Assembly: GCF_014836545.1 (NCBI RefSeq)
Contig: NZ_JACSQS010000011.1
Location: 29,790-93,789, forward strand
Length of the DNA stretch: 64,000 nt
From: Stenotrophomonas lacuserhaii
GTDB taxonomy: Bacteria; Pseudomonadota; Gammaproteobacteria; Xanthomonadales; Xanthomonadaceae
Direction: 5' to 3'
Every line of letters begins with the position of its first letter. Position 1 is the stretch's first letter. Positions 26,520-35,229 of the stretch are shown here, piece by piece. Position numbers and translations under genes: made by a program. The notes beneath the pieces were generated by a model that worked only from the letters and a program-made list of their open reading frames with translations, was not told the origin of the DNA and did no database searches.

Positions 26520-27425
26520 ATGCCCAGCCATCCGACTGGATCGATCCAAGGGCGAGTGCTGACGCGACGCGACGCCCTGCGCATGGCCATCGCCAGCGGC
26601 GTCGGCCTCGGCGCTGCTGGCGTGCTACCCGCGCGCGCCGCAGAAACCGCCACCTCACCGCTCAAAGGCAACCTGAAGCATTCCGTCGCCCGCTGGACCT
26701 TCCCACAGCAGTCGGTCGCCCAGCTCTGCCAGACGGTCAAGGACCTCGGCTTTTCCGCCATCGACCTGGTCGGCCCGAACGACTGGCCCACGCTGAAGGC
26801 CCATGGCGTGGACAGCTCCATGTGCAACGGCGCGGAGATCAGCCTGGAGAAGGGCTTCGCCGACCGCCGGTTCCACGATGAACTGGTGGCGCGCTACACG
26901 CGACACATCGACCTGGTGGCCGATGCCGGCTATCGCAACCTGATCTGTTTTTCCGGCAATCGAAACGGCATGGACCCCCAGCAGGGCATGGCCAATGCCG
27001 AGGCTGGCCTCAAACGCATCCTCGGCCATGCCGAGAAACGTGGCGTGGTGCTGGTGATGGAGCTGCTGAACTCCAGGGTCGATCATCCGGATTATCTGTG
27101 CGACCACTCCGCATGGGGCGTGGACCTGTGCCAGCGGATCGGCTCGGTGCATTTCGGCCTGCTCTACGACATTTACCACATGCAGATCATGGAGGGCGAC
27201 ATCATCGCCACCATCGGCAGGCATCACGCCTATTTCAAGCATTACCACACCGCAGGCGTGCCTGGCCGGCACGAGATAGGAGACCAGCAGGAACTGCATT
27301 ACCCCGCCATCTGTCGCGCGATCCGCGGCACCGGCTTCGATGGGTATCTGGCGCAGGAATTCATGCCTGCAGCGCCCGATCCCGTTGGCTCGCTGCGCGA
27401 GGCGATACGCCTCTGCGACGTCTGA
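26520..27425 (+). CDS. Tat-exported sugar isomerase/epimerase-like TIM-barrel protein
   Basis: A 301-residue member of the xylose-isomerase-like TIM-barrel family (hydroxypyruvate-isomerase branch). Residues 15-40 are a Tat signal: TRRDALRMAIASG then a hydrophobic stretch and PARAAET. The barrel contains VMELLNSRVDHPDY, LLYDIYHMQIMEGD and the metal-site region HTAGVPGRHE and EFMPA, so a divalent-metal-dependent isomerase, epimerase or hydratase in the periplasm is likely. The ATG at 26520 is preceded by GGGAGG. It is the first gene of the plus-strand operon ending with the DUF1080 gene, 30 bases before the GMC dehydrogenase. The substrate is unknown; a 3-keto sugar derivative is my inference. 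Confidence 0.85.
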   Translation: MPSHPTGSIQGRVLTRRDALRMAIASGVGLGAAGVLPARAAETATSPLKGNLKHSVARWTFPQQSVAQLCQTVKDLGFSAIDLVGPNDWPTLKAHGVDSSMCNGAEISLEKGFADRRFHDELVARYTRHIDLVADAGYRNLICFSGNRNGMDPQQGMANAEAGLKRILGHAEKRGVVLVMELLNSRVDHPDYLCDHSAWGVDLCQRIGSVHFGLLYDIYHMQIMEGDIIATIGRHHAYFKHYHTAGVPGRHEIGDQQELHYPAICRAIRGTGFDGYLAQEFMPAAPDPVGSLREAIRLCDV

Positions 27426-27455
27426 AACGATATCCACCAAGGTGAAGTAGAACCC

Positions 27456-29144
27456 ATGGCAGACAATCATTACGACGCAATCGTCGTCGGCTCCGGAATC
27501 AGTGGCGGTTGGGCGGCAAAGGAACTGACCGAAAAAGGCCTGAAGGTGCTGATGCTCGAACGAGGACGCAACATCGAGCACGTCAAGGGCTATGTCAACG
27601 CGATGAAGGAGGCATGGGATTTCCCACATCGCAACCGGCCCACGCAGGCGATGAAGGCGGACTTCCCGGTGCTGATGCGTGATTACGGCCTTGCCGAGAA
27701 TCTCGAGGGCATGTGGGCCAACGAGAAAGACTCGCCTTACATCGAGACCAAGCGGTTCGACTGGTTCCGCGGCTATCACGTCGGCGGTCGCTCGTTGATG
27801 TGGGGGCGGCAGAGTTATCGCTTGTCGGACCTGGATTTCGAGGCGAACCTGAAGGATGGCATCGCCACCGACTGGCCGATCCGTTACGCCGACATCGCGC
27901 CCTGGTATGACCACGTGGAAAAGTTCGCCGGCATCGCCGGCACGCGCGAGGGGCTGGACGTATTGCCGGATGGCGAGTTCCTGCCACCGATACCGTTGAA
28001 CATCGTCGAGAAGGACGTGGCCGCGCGGATCAAGAAGGCATTCGGCGGTACCCGCCACATGATCCACTCGCGCACCGCGAACATCACCCAGCCGAAGGTC
28101 GAACAGGGCCGCGTCAACTGCCAGTACCGCAACAAGTGCATCCTGGGCTGCCCGTTCGGCGCGTATTTTTCGACGCAGTCGGCGACGCTGCCGGCGGCGA
28201 TGAAGACCGGCAACCTGACCTTGCGGCCGTTCTCGATCGTCAAGGAAGTGCTGTATGACAAGGACCGCAAGCGGGCGCGCGGCGTGGAGGTCATCGATGC
28301 CGAGAACGGACAGACGTACCAGTACACCGCCAACGTCATCTTCCTCAATGCCTCCTCGTTCAACTCGACCTGGCTGCTGATGAACTCGGCCACCGATGTC
28401 TGGGAAGGCGGGCTGGGGTCTTCGTCCGGCGAGCTGGGGCACAACGTCATGGACCATCATTTCGGCGCGGGGGCCTCCGGCCGGGTCGAAGGCTACGATG
28501 ACAAGTATTACTTCGGTCGCCGCCCCTGCGGCTTCTACGTCCCGCGTTTCCGCAACGTCCGCACCGATGACAAGCGTGGCTATTCCCGCGGCTTCGGTTA
28601 CCAGGGCGGTGCAAGCCGCAACGGCTGGTCGCGCGAGATCGCCGAAATGAACATCGGCGCCGATCTGAAGGACGCACTGACTGTGCCGGGCGACTGGCGC
28701 ATCGGCATGACCGGGTTCGGGGAAATGCTGCCGCACCATGACAATACGATCCGCCTGGACAGCGACAAGAAAGACAAATGGGGGCTGCCGGTGCTGGCGA
28801 TGGACGTGTCGCTGCGCGCGAATGAAACGGCAATGCGCAAGGACATGGCCGCAGACGCCGCCGAGATGCTGGAGGCGGCAGGGGTGAAGGACGTGAAGAT
28901 GCACGACAACGACTACGCCCCGGGCAAGGGCATCCACGAAATGGGTACCGCGCGCATGGGCCGTGAGCGCAGGAGTTCGGTGCTGAACCAGCACAACCAG
29001 GTCTGGGATGCGCCCAATGTCTATGTGACCGACGGCGCCTGCATGACCTCCAGCGCCTGCGTGAATCCTTCGCTGACCTATATGGCCCTGACCGCGCGGG
29101 CTGCCGACCACGCGGTGCGTGAACTGAAAGCGGGGAACCTCTGA
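27456..29144 (+). CDS. GMC oxidoreductase, probable glucoside 3-dehydrogenase catalytic subunit
   Basis: A 562-residue FAD enzyme of the glucose-methanol-choline family. The dinucleotide fold is at residues 7-36 (VVGSGISGGWAAKELTEKG). Three cysteines, C222, C228 and C232 (CQYRNKCILGC), resemble the iron-sulphur ligand motif of FAD-dependent sugar dehydrogenases. The catalytic pair of the C-terminal domain is H494 (HEMGTARMG) and N537 (NPSLTY). It has no signal peptide and its stop overlaps the Tat-signal small subunit, which would carry it to the periplasm. Related operons oxidise the C3 hydroxyl of glucosides; S. maltophilia is known for such an activity. Electrons would go to a cytochrome c. 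The substrate is not proven. Confidence 0.87.
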   Translation: MADNHYDAIVVGSGISGGWAAKELTEKGLKVLMLERGRNIEHVKGYVNAMKEAWDFPHRNRPTQAMKADFPVLMRDYGLAENLEGMWANEKDSPYIETKRFDWFRGYHVGGRSLMWGRQSYRLSDLDFEANLKDGIATDWPIRYADIAPWYDHVEKFAGIAGTREGLDVLPDGEFLPPIPLNIVEKDVAARIKKAFGGTRHMIHSRTANITQPKVEQGRVNCQYRNKCILGCPFGAYFSTQSATLPAAMKTGNLTLRPFSIVKEVLYDKDRKRARGVEVIDAENGQTYQYTANVIFLNASSFNSTWLLMNSATDVWEGGLGSSSGELGHNVMDHHFGAGASGRVEGYDDKYYFGRRPCGFYVPRFRNVRTDDKRGYSRGFGYQGGASRNGWSREIAEMNIGADLKDALTVPGDWRIGMTGFGEMLPHHDNTIRLDSDKKDKWGLPVLAMDVSLRANETAMRKDMAADAAEMLEAAGVKDVKMHDNDYAPGKGIHEMGTARMGRERRSSVLNQHNQVWDAPNVYVTDGACMTSSACVNPSLTYMALTARAADHAVRELKAGNL

Positions 29145-29719
29145 TGGACCGCCGCGAACTGCTGAAGATGATCGTTGCCGCCACCGGTGCGGCGATGGTC
29201 GGCCTGCCTGCGCTGGCCAACGGACAGGTGCCCGCCGCGGGGTCGAAGAGCGCCTTCTCCGCCGCCGATGTCGCCAAGCTGGACGAGATCGCCGAGACCA
29301 TCCTGCCGCGCACCGGCACGCCGGGGGCGAAGGACGCCGGCACGGGTGCGTTCATGGCGACATTCGTCAGCGACTGCTACACCGCCCAACAGCAGGCGGC
29401 GTTCCGCGCCGGCCTGGCCGATATCGACAAACGCGCCGGCGGCAGCTTCGTGGCGCTCACCGCGCAGGACCGCACCGAACTGCTGCGCGCGCTGGATGCG
29501 GAGGCCGGGAAACGCATCGTCGAGGTGGACGACACGGGCGCCGCAGAAGCCGCCGACGCGGTGCCGCACTACTTCACGATGTTCAAGCAATTGACCATCT
29601 TCGGCTTTTTCACCTCGAAGGTCGGCGCGACCGAAGTCCTGAAGTACGTCGCTGTACCGGGCCGTTATGAGGGCGACGTCGCCTATGTTCCCGGCACGCC
29701 TGCGTGGGGGACCAGCTGA
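29144..29719 (+). CDS. Gluconate 2-dehydrogenase subunit 3-like small subunit (Tat)
   Basis: A 191-residue small subunit for the GMC dehydrogenase. The N-terminus MDRRELLKMIVAATGAAMVG is a Tat-type signal with a twin arginine. The mature part begins around residue 28 and contains the family pattern LDEIAETILPRTGTPGAKDAGTGAFM. Such subunits act as chaperone and export escort for a signal-less catalytic partner. The ATG at 29144 overlaps the upstream stop by one base (TGATG), and the next gene starts in the same way, which ties all three together in translation. Confidence 0.9.
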   Translation: MDRRELLKMIVAATGAAMVGLPALANGQVPAAGSKSAFSAADVAKLDEIAETILPRTGTPGAKDAGTGAFMATFVSDCYTAQQQAAFRAGLADIDKRAGGSFVALTAQDRTELLRALDAEAGKRIVEVDDTGAAEAADAVPHYFTMFKQLTIFGFFTSKVGATEVLKYVAVPGRYEGDVAYVPGTPAWGTS

Positions 29720-30474
29720 TGAAGAACACGATGACCAGACCCCTGCTGGCTGCCGCCTGCCTGCTGGCCACCGCGCCTGTTTTCGCGCAGGCCAGCGGCG
29801 ACCCCGCTCGCGATCCCACCAGGACCGAGGTGTGGAAACCGGTGCCTGCGAGCGTGGCCACCCCCCTCGGCGGCGCGCCCTCCGATGCAATCGTGCTGTT
29901 CGATGGCAAGGATGTCTCCGCATGGGAATCCGAGCAGGGGGGGCGCGTCCCGTGGCGTGTCGACGATGGCGCGATGACCGTGGTGCCGGGCAGCAAGGGC
30001 ATCCGCACCCGGCAGCGGTTCTGCGATATGCAGCTGCACGTTGAATGGCGCTCGCCCAGCGCAACGGCTGGTTTCGAGGGCCAGGACCGCGGCAACAGCG
30101 GCATCTTCCTGCAGGAGCTGTACGAACTGCAGGTGCTGGACAGTTACAACAACCCGACCTACGCCAACGGCCAGGCCGGCTCGATCTACAAGCAGGCCAT
30201 GCCGCTGGTGAACGCCTCGCGGGGACCGGGCCAGTGGCAGGTCTACGACATCATCTGGAAGGCGCCGCGCTTCTCGCAGGGCGGCGGGCTGACCTCGCCG
30301 GCGCGCATCACCGTGCTGCACAACGGCGTGTTGGTACAGGACGATACCGTGCTGGCGGGCAGGACCGAGTACATCGGTGCGCCCTCGTATGCGCCGCATG
30401 ACTGCGCGCCGATCTCACTGCAGGAGCACGATTCCGCGGTCAGCTACCGCAACATCTGGGTGCGCGAACTGTAA
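29719..30474 (+). CDS. DUF1080 protein, 3-keto-disaccharide hydrolase family, secreted
   Basis: A 251-residue exported protein with a concanavalin-like beta-sandwich. A signal peptide ends in TAPVFA near residue 24. The family pattern is clear: [15 protein letters not shown], then [30 protein letters not shown] and the final [20 protein letters not shown]. Members of DUF1080 cleave 3-keto-glycosides (hydrolase or lyase action). Placed directly after a GMC dehydrogenase pair, the likely reaction is release of 3-keto-glucose or its glucal from an oxidised glycoside in the periplasm. I start at the ATG at 29719, which overlaps the upstream stop; an ATG at 29704 would spoil the signal peptide. 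Confidence 0.88.
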   Translation: MKNTMTRPLLAAACLLATAPVFAQASGDPARDPTRTEVWKPVPASVATPLGGAPSDAIVLFDGKDVSAWESEQGGRVPWRVDDGAMTVVPGSKGIRTRQRFCDMQLHVEWRSPSATAGFEGQDRGNSGIFLQELYELQVLDSYNNPTYANGQAGSIYKQAMPLVNASRGPGQWQVYDIIWKAPRFSQGGGLTSPARITVLHNGVLVQDDTVLAGRTEYIGAPSYAPHDCAPISLQEHDSAVSYRNIWVREL

Positions 30475-30502
30475 GCGCACGCGCCATCCCGTTGGGGCGA
30501 TC

Positions 30503-30799
30503 CTACTTCGCCAGGAAGCGGGTGATGTCGTCGATCTCCTGTTGGGAAAGCTGCGAGAAGGGCGGCATCAGGCCGCCGCCCTTGCTGATCTTTTCCTTGA
30601 TCTGCGCCGGTTGCAGGCGCTTGCCGACGTCGGTGAGCGCGGGAAACGCGCCCGGCATGCCCGCACGATCGGCGCCATGGCAGGCCGTGCAGTGGATAGC
30701 GTAAAGCTGCGCGCCGGCGGCAGGGTCGTCCTTGGCCCAGGCCGCGTTCGCAAAGGTCGCCGCCGATAGAACCACGGCGGTTGTCAGGATCTTTTTCAA
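30503..30799 (-). CDS. Small periplasmic cytochrome c
   Basis: A 98-residue class I cytochrome c. A signal peptide (to about residue 22, ANAAWA) precedes the haem motif C37-T-A-C40-H41, and the sixth ligand is probably M78 (GGLMPPF). It is the natural electron acceptor for the GMC dehydrogenase encoded by the opposite operon. Translation begins at a TTG at 30799, supported by AAGGAAAC a few bases upstream and by the signal peptide that starts there (MKKILTTAVV). It is the last gene of the minus-strand operon, and only 28 bases separate its stop from the DUF1080 stop. Confidence 0.93.
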   Translation of the reverse strand: MKKILTTAVVLSAATFANAAWAKDDPAAGAQLYAIHCTACHGADRAGMPGAFPALTDVGKRLQPAQIKEKISKGGGLMPPFSQLSQQEIDDITRFLAK

Positions 30800-30817
30800 G
30801 TGGGTTTCCTTGGCGTG

Positions 30818-31681
30818 CTAGCGCGCTGCGCTGGCTGGCAGGGTGGCGGTCAGGTGGTTGCGCAGATAGTCCGCGCCGGTCTGGATGATGGCGGCCGGAT
30901 CGCGCGGATGGTCGTGCTCGACGATGTACCACTGCACGCCGGCGGCCGCCGCAGCGGGCAGGATCGTGTTCCAGTCCAGCACGCCCTGGCCGACCGCCGC
31001 GAAACCGCCTTCGTCGTCGGCCTGCCCCTTGGGCGCATTGTCCTTGGCGTGCACCGCGAACACACGGCCGCGGAATTTCCCGAGCATGAGTGCCGGGTCA
31101 TGGCCGGCACGCGCTACCCAGGCCAGGTCCAGCTCGCTCTGCAGATCGGGCCCGGCCGCGGCAAACAGCAGCTCCAGGCCGGTCGTGCCGTCGAACTCGA
31201 CCAGTTCGAAATCGTGGTTGTGGTAGGCCATGCGCATGCCCTTGGACCGCGCCCGCTTGGCGATGCGGCCCAGTTCCTGGCCGAGCACGGTCCAGCCGAC
31301 GGCGTCGGTCGGGCGTTCCTTCTCGTCCAGGTAGGGGACCACCAGCGTCGTGTTGCCGATGGAGCGGTTGAAGGCGATCACGCTGTCCAGGTCGTTGCGC
31401 AGCTCTGCCAGCTGCACGTGCGAGGACACCACCTTGATGGCATACCGGTGCAGCAGCTGCTTGAGTTCGGCCGCGCTTACGTTCTGCGTGCCGACGGTCT
31501 CCACCGCGTGTACCCCGGCGTCGTGGACGATCTGCAACTGCTGGTCCAGCGTGCCGGCGTCGCGCAGCGTGTACATCTGCACCGCGATGGGCTTCTGCGG
31601 GGCGGCGGCTTCACCGGCGAAGGCGGGCAGGACAGCGCACAACAGCAGGACAAGAGGGGCGGTGCGTGCAGCGATGTTCAT
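30818..31681 (-). CDS. Secreted sugar isomerase/epimerase-like TIM-barrel protein
   Basis: A 287-residue protein of the xylose-isomerase-like barrel family with an ordinary Sec signal peptide (PLVLLLCAVLPAFAGEA). The barrel keeps AVQMYTLRD at its start, MAYHNHDFELVEF, SELDLAWVARAGHD and HAKDNAPKG, which place the expected metal ligands. It should act in the periplasm, like the Tat-exported relative at 26520. The ATG at 31681 has GGAGGA upstream; a TTG one codon earlier is in frame. It lies 19 bases after the Gfo/Idh gene. A hydratase or isomerase step on a 3-keto sugar is my inference. Confidence 0.85.
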   Translation of the reverse strand: MNIAARTAPLVLLLCAVLPAFAGEAAAPQKPIAVQMYTLRDAGTLDQQLQIVHDAGVHAVETVGTQNVSAAELKQLLHRYAIKVVSSHVQLAELRNDLDSVIAFNRSIGNTTLVVPYLDEKERPTDAVGWTVLGQELGRIAKRARSKGMRMAYHNHDFELVEFDGTTGLELLFAAAGPDLQSELDLAWVARAGHDPALMLGKFRGRVFAVHAKDNAPKGQADDEGGFAAVGQGVLDWNTILPAAAAAGVQWYIVEHDHPRDPAAIIQTGADYLRNHLTATLPASAAR

Positions 31682-31700
31682 CAACAGATCCTCCGGGGAT

Positions 31701-32825
31701 TCAACCGATGGGGGTCCAGGCGCGCGTCCTGGCCGATGCGATGACGCGGTCGACGATCAACGCCGAGCGCAGGCCGTCTTCGAAGGTGGGTAGGCCCTGC
31801 GGTTGCTCGCCTTCGATGGCCCGATAGGTGTCGGCGACAAAGGCTTCGAAACAGGTGCCATAGCCCTGCGCGTGGCCGGCCGGCAAGGCCGACAGCCGGC
31901 GTTGTTCGGCACTGCCGGCACCCGGCCCACGCACGAAGACTTCTTCGCGCTGGTCGGGCAGGCCGATCCACAGCCGCTCGGCATCTTCCTGGTTGAATGC
32001 CACGCTCGCCTTGGCGCCATCGATCTCGAACCAGAGACGATTGTGGCGGCCCGCCGAGACCTGGCTGACCGTCAGCGAGGCGAGGGCGCCGGCGCTGGTC
32101 CTGAACATCGCCGCGGCCACGTCTTCGCTCGCGACCGGCTGCATCGCGCCGCCCGCCGCCGGTGTGCTGAAGCTCTGCCCGGTCAGGGTGCCGCGCTCGC
32201 CTATCACCGTGGCGAACGCCGCGCTGACGTCGACGAACCGCTCGCCGCCGACCCATTCCACCAGGTCGCACCAGTGCGAGCCGATGTCGGCGAAGACGCG
32301 TGAGGCGCCGCCCAGTGCCGGGTCCACGCGCCAGTTGTTGCTGGCCGGATCCAGCAGCCAGTCCTGCAGGTAGCTGCCGTGGATCAGGTGCAGCGGGCCC
32401 AGTTCGCCCTGGGCGATGCGCGCGCGGGCCTCGCGCACCACCGGGTGGTAGCGGTAGACGAAGGGCACCGTGGCGACCAGCCCGCTCGAAGCGGCCACTG
32501 CGGCCAACGCCTGCGCGTCTTCCAGCGTGGTCGCCAGCGGCTTCTCGCAGATCACGTGCTTGCCCGCTTCCAGTGCCGCCTGCGCCATGCCGCGGTGCAG
32601 GTGGTTGGGCGTGCAGACGTGCACCACCTGGACCTGCGGATCAGCGAGGACTTCGTCGATATCGCGGTAGGCGCGCGGGACATTCCACGACTGCGCCACC
32701 TCGTGTGCGCGCTTCGGCGATGAGGCGGCCACGCCGCGTACCGTGGCACCGGCGAGCAGGGCCGCGCGACGGTGCACCGCGCCGATCATGCCGGTGCCGA
32801 CAATGGCGATTCCAAGCGTGCGCAT
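31701..32825 (-). CDS. Gfo/Idh/MocA family oxidoreductase
   Basis: A 374-residue cytoplasmic NAD(P)-dependent sugar oxidoreductase. The nucleotide fold is at residues 7-18 (AIVGTGMIGAVH), the EKP motif with the catalytic lysine at 94-96, and the C-terminal alpha/beta domain carries VFADIGSHWCDLVEW with the usual histidine. In keto-sugar pathways such enzymes reduce or oxidise the C3 position, for example turning 3-keto-glucose back to glucose. Here it would act after uptake by the MFS permease, whose stop lies nine bases upstream. Cofactor preference cannot be told. Confidence 0.9.
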   Translation of the reverse strand: MRTLGIAIVGTGMIGAVHRRAALLAGATVRGVAASSPKRAHEVAQSWNVPRAYRDIDEVLADPQVQVVHVCTPNHLHRGMAQAALEAGKHVICEKPLATTLEDAQALAAVAASSGLVATVPFVYRYHPVVREARARIAQGELGPLHLIHGSYLQDWLLDPASNNWRVDPALGGASRVFADIGSHWCDLVEWVGGERFVDVSAAFATVIGERGTLTGQSFSTPAAGGAMQPVASEDVAAAMFRTSAGALASLTVSQVSAGRHNRLWFEIDGAKASVAFNQEDAERLWIGLPDQREEVFVRGPGAGSAEQRRLSALPAGHAQGYGTCFEAFVADTYRAIEGEQPQGLPTFEDGLRSALIVDRVIASARTRAWTPIG

Positions 32826-32834
32826 CTGTGGTCC

Positions 32835-34052
32835 TCAGGGAGTGGAAGGGGCGGCCGCGACCACCGGCCGGTCGCGGAACAGCAGCAGGAAGGCGACCAG
32901 CACGACCAGCGCGACACCTGCGGGGAACAGCCAGATCTTCTGCCAGTCCGGACCGGCCGCGCTGGTGTAGTGCTCCACCACCGCGCCGGACAAGAACGTG
33001 CCGATCAGCATGCCCACGCCATAGGTGGCCAGGGTGATGAACCCCTGCGCGCTGCTGCGCGCGGCGGGGCCGGCATGGGCATCGGTGTAGATCTGCCCGG
33101 TGACGAAGAAGAAGTCGTAGCAGATGCCATGCAGCACGATGCCGATCACCAGCAGGGTGAAGCCGCCGCCTGCATCGCCGAAGGCGAACATGACGTAGCG
33201 CAGCACCCACGCGGCCATGCCCACGGCCAGCATCGCCTTGACGCCCAGCCGCACGAACAGGAACGGCATCGCCAGCATCAGCAGCACTTCGGATACCTGG
33301 CCCAGCGATTGCAGGCCCGCCGCGCCGCGCACGCCCAGATCGTTGAGGTAGGGGTTGGTGAAGTTGTAGTAAAACGCCAGCGGGATGCAGATGGCGATGG
33401 AAGCCAGGAAGAACACCAGGTAGGAGCGCGACTTCAGCAGCCGCAGCGAATCCAGCCCCAGGATCTGCCCCAGCCCGGCGTCGCGTTGCCGGGCCAGCGG
33501 CGGCGTGTGCGGCAGGGTGAAGGCATACAGGCCCAGCACCAGCGAGGCGATGGCCGCCATCTGGAAGGTCAGTTCGAGACGATGCGCCTGCTCCCAGCCC
33601 AGCCAGCCGATCAGCACGCCCGCCACGATCCAGCCGACGCTGCCGGCGACACGCACGAGCGGGAACTGCTTTTCGGGCGACTGCATGTGCCGCATCGCCA
33701 CGCTGTTGGCCAGCGCCAGGGTGGGCATGAACAACAGCATGTAGCCCATGACGCAGGCGGAGAACGTACCGAAGTCCGTTGCCGTGGAGGCCATCCACAT
33801 CAGCACCGCGCCGGCCAGGTGCAGCACCGCGAGGATGCGCTGGGCGGCAAAGTAGCGGTCGGCAACCAGGCCGACCAGGAAGGGCGCCACGATGGCGCCG
33901 ATGGACTGGCTGAGGAAGGCCGTCGCCACCTGGCTGGCGCTGGCCTGCAGCGGGCCCTGCACCAGGTAAGTGCCGAGGGTCACGAACCATGCGCCCCAGA
34001 TGAAGAACTGCAGGAACATCATCGCGCCCAAGCGCGACATGGCGTACGTCAT
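32835..34052 (-). CDS. MFS permease of the nucleoside:H+ symporter type
   Basis: A 405-residue inner-membrane protein with about 12 hydrophobic segments. The start SRLGAMMFLQFFIWGAWFVTLGTYL and the later YEPDRYF-like loop (GLVADRYFAAQRIL) are characteristic of the NupG/XapB-like group. In sugar loci such proteins often carry sugars or keto sugars rather than nucleosides. No nucleoside enzymes lie in this operon, so import of a keto sugar or glycoside is the better guess. The ATG at 34052 gives MTYAMSRLG. The gene lies 27 bases after the TIM-barrel gene and nine before the Gfo/Idh gene. Confidence 0.9.
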   Translation of the reverse strand: MTYAMSRLGAMMFLQFFIWGAWFVTLGTYLVQGPLQASASQVATAFLSQSIGAIVAPFLVGLVADRYFAAQRILAVLHLAGAVLMWMASTATDFGTFSACVMGYMLLFMPTLALANSVAMRHMQSPEKQFPLVRVAGSVGWIVAGVLIGWLGWEQAHRLELTFQMAAIASLVLGLYAFTLPHTPPLARQRDAGLGQILGLDSLRLLKSRSYLVFFLASIAICIPLAFYYNFTNPYLNDLGVRGAAGLQSLGQVSEVLLMLAMPFLFVRLGVKAMLAVGMAAWVLRYVMFAFGDAGGGFTLLVIGIVLHGICYDFFFVTGQIYTDAHAGPAARSSAQGFITLATYGVGMLIGTFLSGAVVEHYTSAAGPDWQKIWLFPAGVALVVLVAFLLLFRDRPVVAAAPSTP

Positions 34053-34079
34053 GGCTACCCCTCCCAGGGCGGTGGTGGC

Positions 34080-35132
34080 TCAGATCCCCAGCATGCGATG
34101 CAGTGACTGCGTATCCGCGCCGCTGTCGGCGAAGTCGTCGAAGGCACGTTCGGTCACGCGGATGATGTGGTCGCCGATGAAAGCGGCACCCTCCCGCGCA
34201 CCATCTTCCGGGTGCTTCAGGCAGCACTCCCACTCCAGCACCGCCCAGCCCGGAAAATCGTACTGGGCGAACTTCGAGAAGATCGCCTTGAAGTCGATCT
34301 GTCCGTCGCCGAGCGAGCGGAACCGCCCAGGACGATCGATCCAGTCCTGGTAGCCGCCATACACGCCACTGCGCGCGCTGGGACGAAACTCCGCGTCCTT
34401 GACGTGGAAGATGCCGATGCGTGCGTGATAACGGTCGATGAAGCCGAGGTAGTCGATCTGCTGCAGCAGCAGGTGGCTGGGGTCGTACAGGATCTTCGCG
34501 CGCGGATGGTGGTCCACCTCGTCGAGAAAGCGCTCGAAGGTCGCACCATCGTGCAGGTCCTCGCCCGGGTGGATTTCGAAGCACAGGTCCACCCCGCAGG
34601 CATCGAAGGCATCCAGGATGGGGCGCCAGCGACGGCCGAGTTCGGCGAAGGCTTCTTCCACCAGCCCAGGCGGACGCTGTGGCCATGGATAGAAGTAGGG
34701 CCAGGCCAGCGCGCCGGAGAACGTGGCATGCGCCGTCAGTCCCAGCCGCTGGCTGGCCTTGGCCGCCAGCAGCAGCTGCTCCACCGCCCAAGCCTGGCGC
34801 GCGCGCGGATCACCGCGCTTGTCCGGTGGCGCGAAGCCGTCGAACAGGCTGTCGTAGGCGGGATGGACGGCGACCAGTTGCCCTTGCAGGTGGGTGGACA
34901 GCTCGGTGATCTGCACGCCCTGCGCGGCCAGCGTGCCGGCGATGTCATCGCAGTACGCCTGACTGCGCGCCGCCTCGGCCAGATCAAACAGACGGGGATC
35001 GCTGGTCGGTACCTGCAGGCCGGAATAGCCCAGTCCTGCGGCCCATCCGGCCAGCGTGTCCAGCTGATCGAACGGGGGGGTGTCACCGATGAACTGCGCC
35101 AGGAACAGCGCGGGACCTTTGACCGTCTTCAA
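34080..35132 (-). CDS. Cytoplasmic sugar isomerase/epimerase-like TIM-barrel protein
   Basis: A 350-residue member of the xylose-isomerase-like barrel family without a signal peptide. Motifs include VDLCFEIHPGEDLHDG, KILYDPSHLLLQQIDY, FHVKDAEF and WAVLEWECC, which supply the metal ligands. It is the first gene of the minus-strand operon. I choose the TTG at 35132 (MKTVKGPALFLAQF), with GAGGGCG upstream, because the earlier TTG at 35153 lies inside the operator palindrome. Together with the two exported relatives it makes three such barrels in one locus, presumably for successive or alternative keto-sugar forms. The substrate is unknown. Confidence 0.87.
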   Translation of the reverse strand: MKTVKGPALFLAQFIGDTPPFDQLDTLAGWAAGLGYSGLQVPTSDPRLFDLAEAARSQAYCDDIAGTLAAQGVQITELSTHLQGQLVAVHPAYDSLFDGFAPPDKRGDPRARQAWAVEQLLLAAKASQRLGLTAHATFSGALAWPYFYPWPQRPPGLVEEAFAELGRRWRPILDAFDACGVDLCFEIHPGEDLHDGATFERFLDEVDHHPRAKILYDPSHLLLQQIDYLGFIDRYHARIGIFHVKDAEFRPSARSGVYGGYQDWIDRPGRFRSLGDGQIDFKAIFSKFAQYDFPGWAVLEWECCLKHPEDGAREGAAFIGDHIIRVTERAFDDFADSGADTQSLHRMLGI

Positions 35133-35148
35133 GGTGATTCGCCCTCGA

Positions 35149-35162
35149 TGCAATCGATTGCA
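35149..35162. promoter_or_regulatory. LacI-type operator candidate, right end of the 3-keto-glycoside locus
   Basis: TGCAATCGATTGCA, identical to 26458-26471. It lies 17 bases upstream of the minus-strand operon's first start and 67 bases upstream of the LacI start, so binding could block the operon and adjust the regulator itself. Confidence 0.9.
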
Positions 35163-35229
35163 TTATCCTAGCAGGGCCTCCTGCAAGAGCTGTTGTGCAG
35201 TGCACAGCGGCACCGAAGACCAAAAAACC

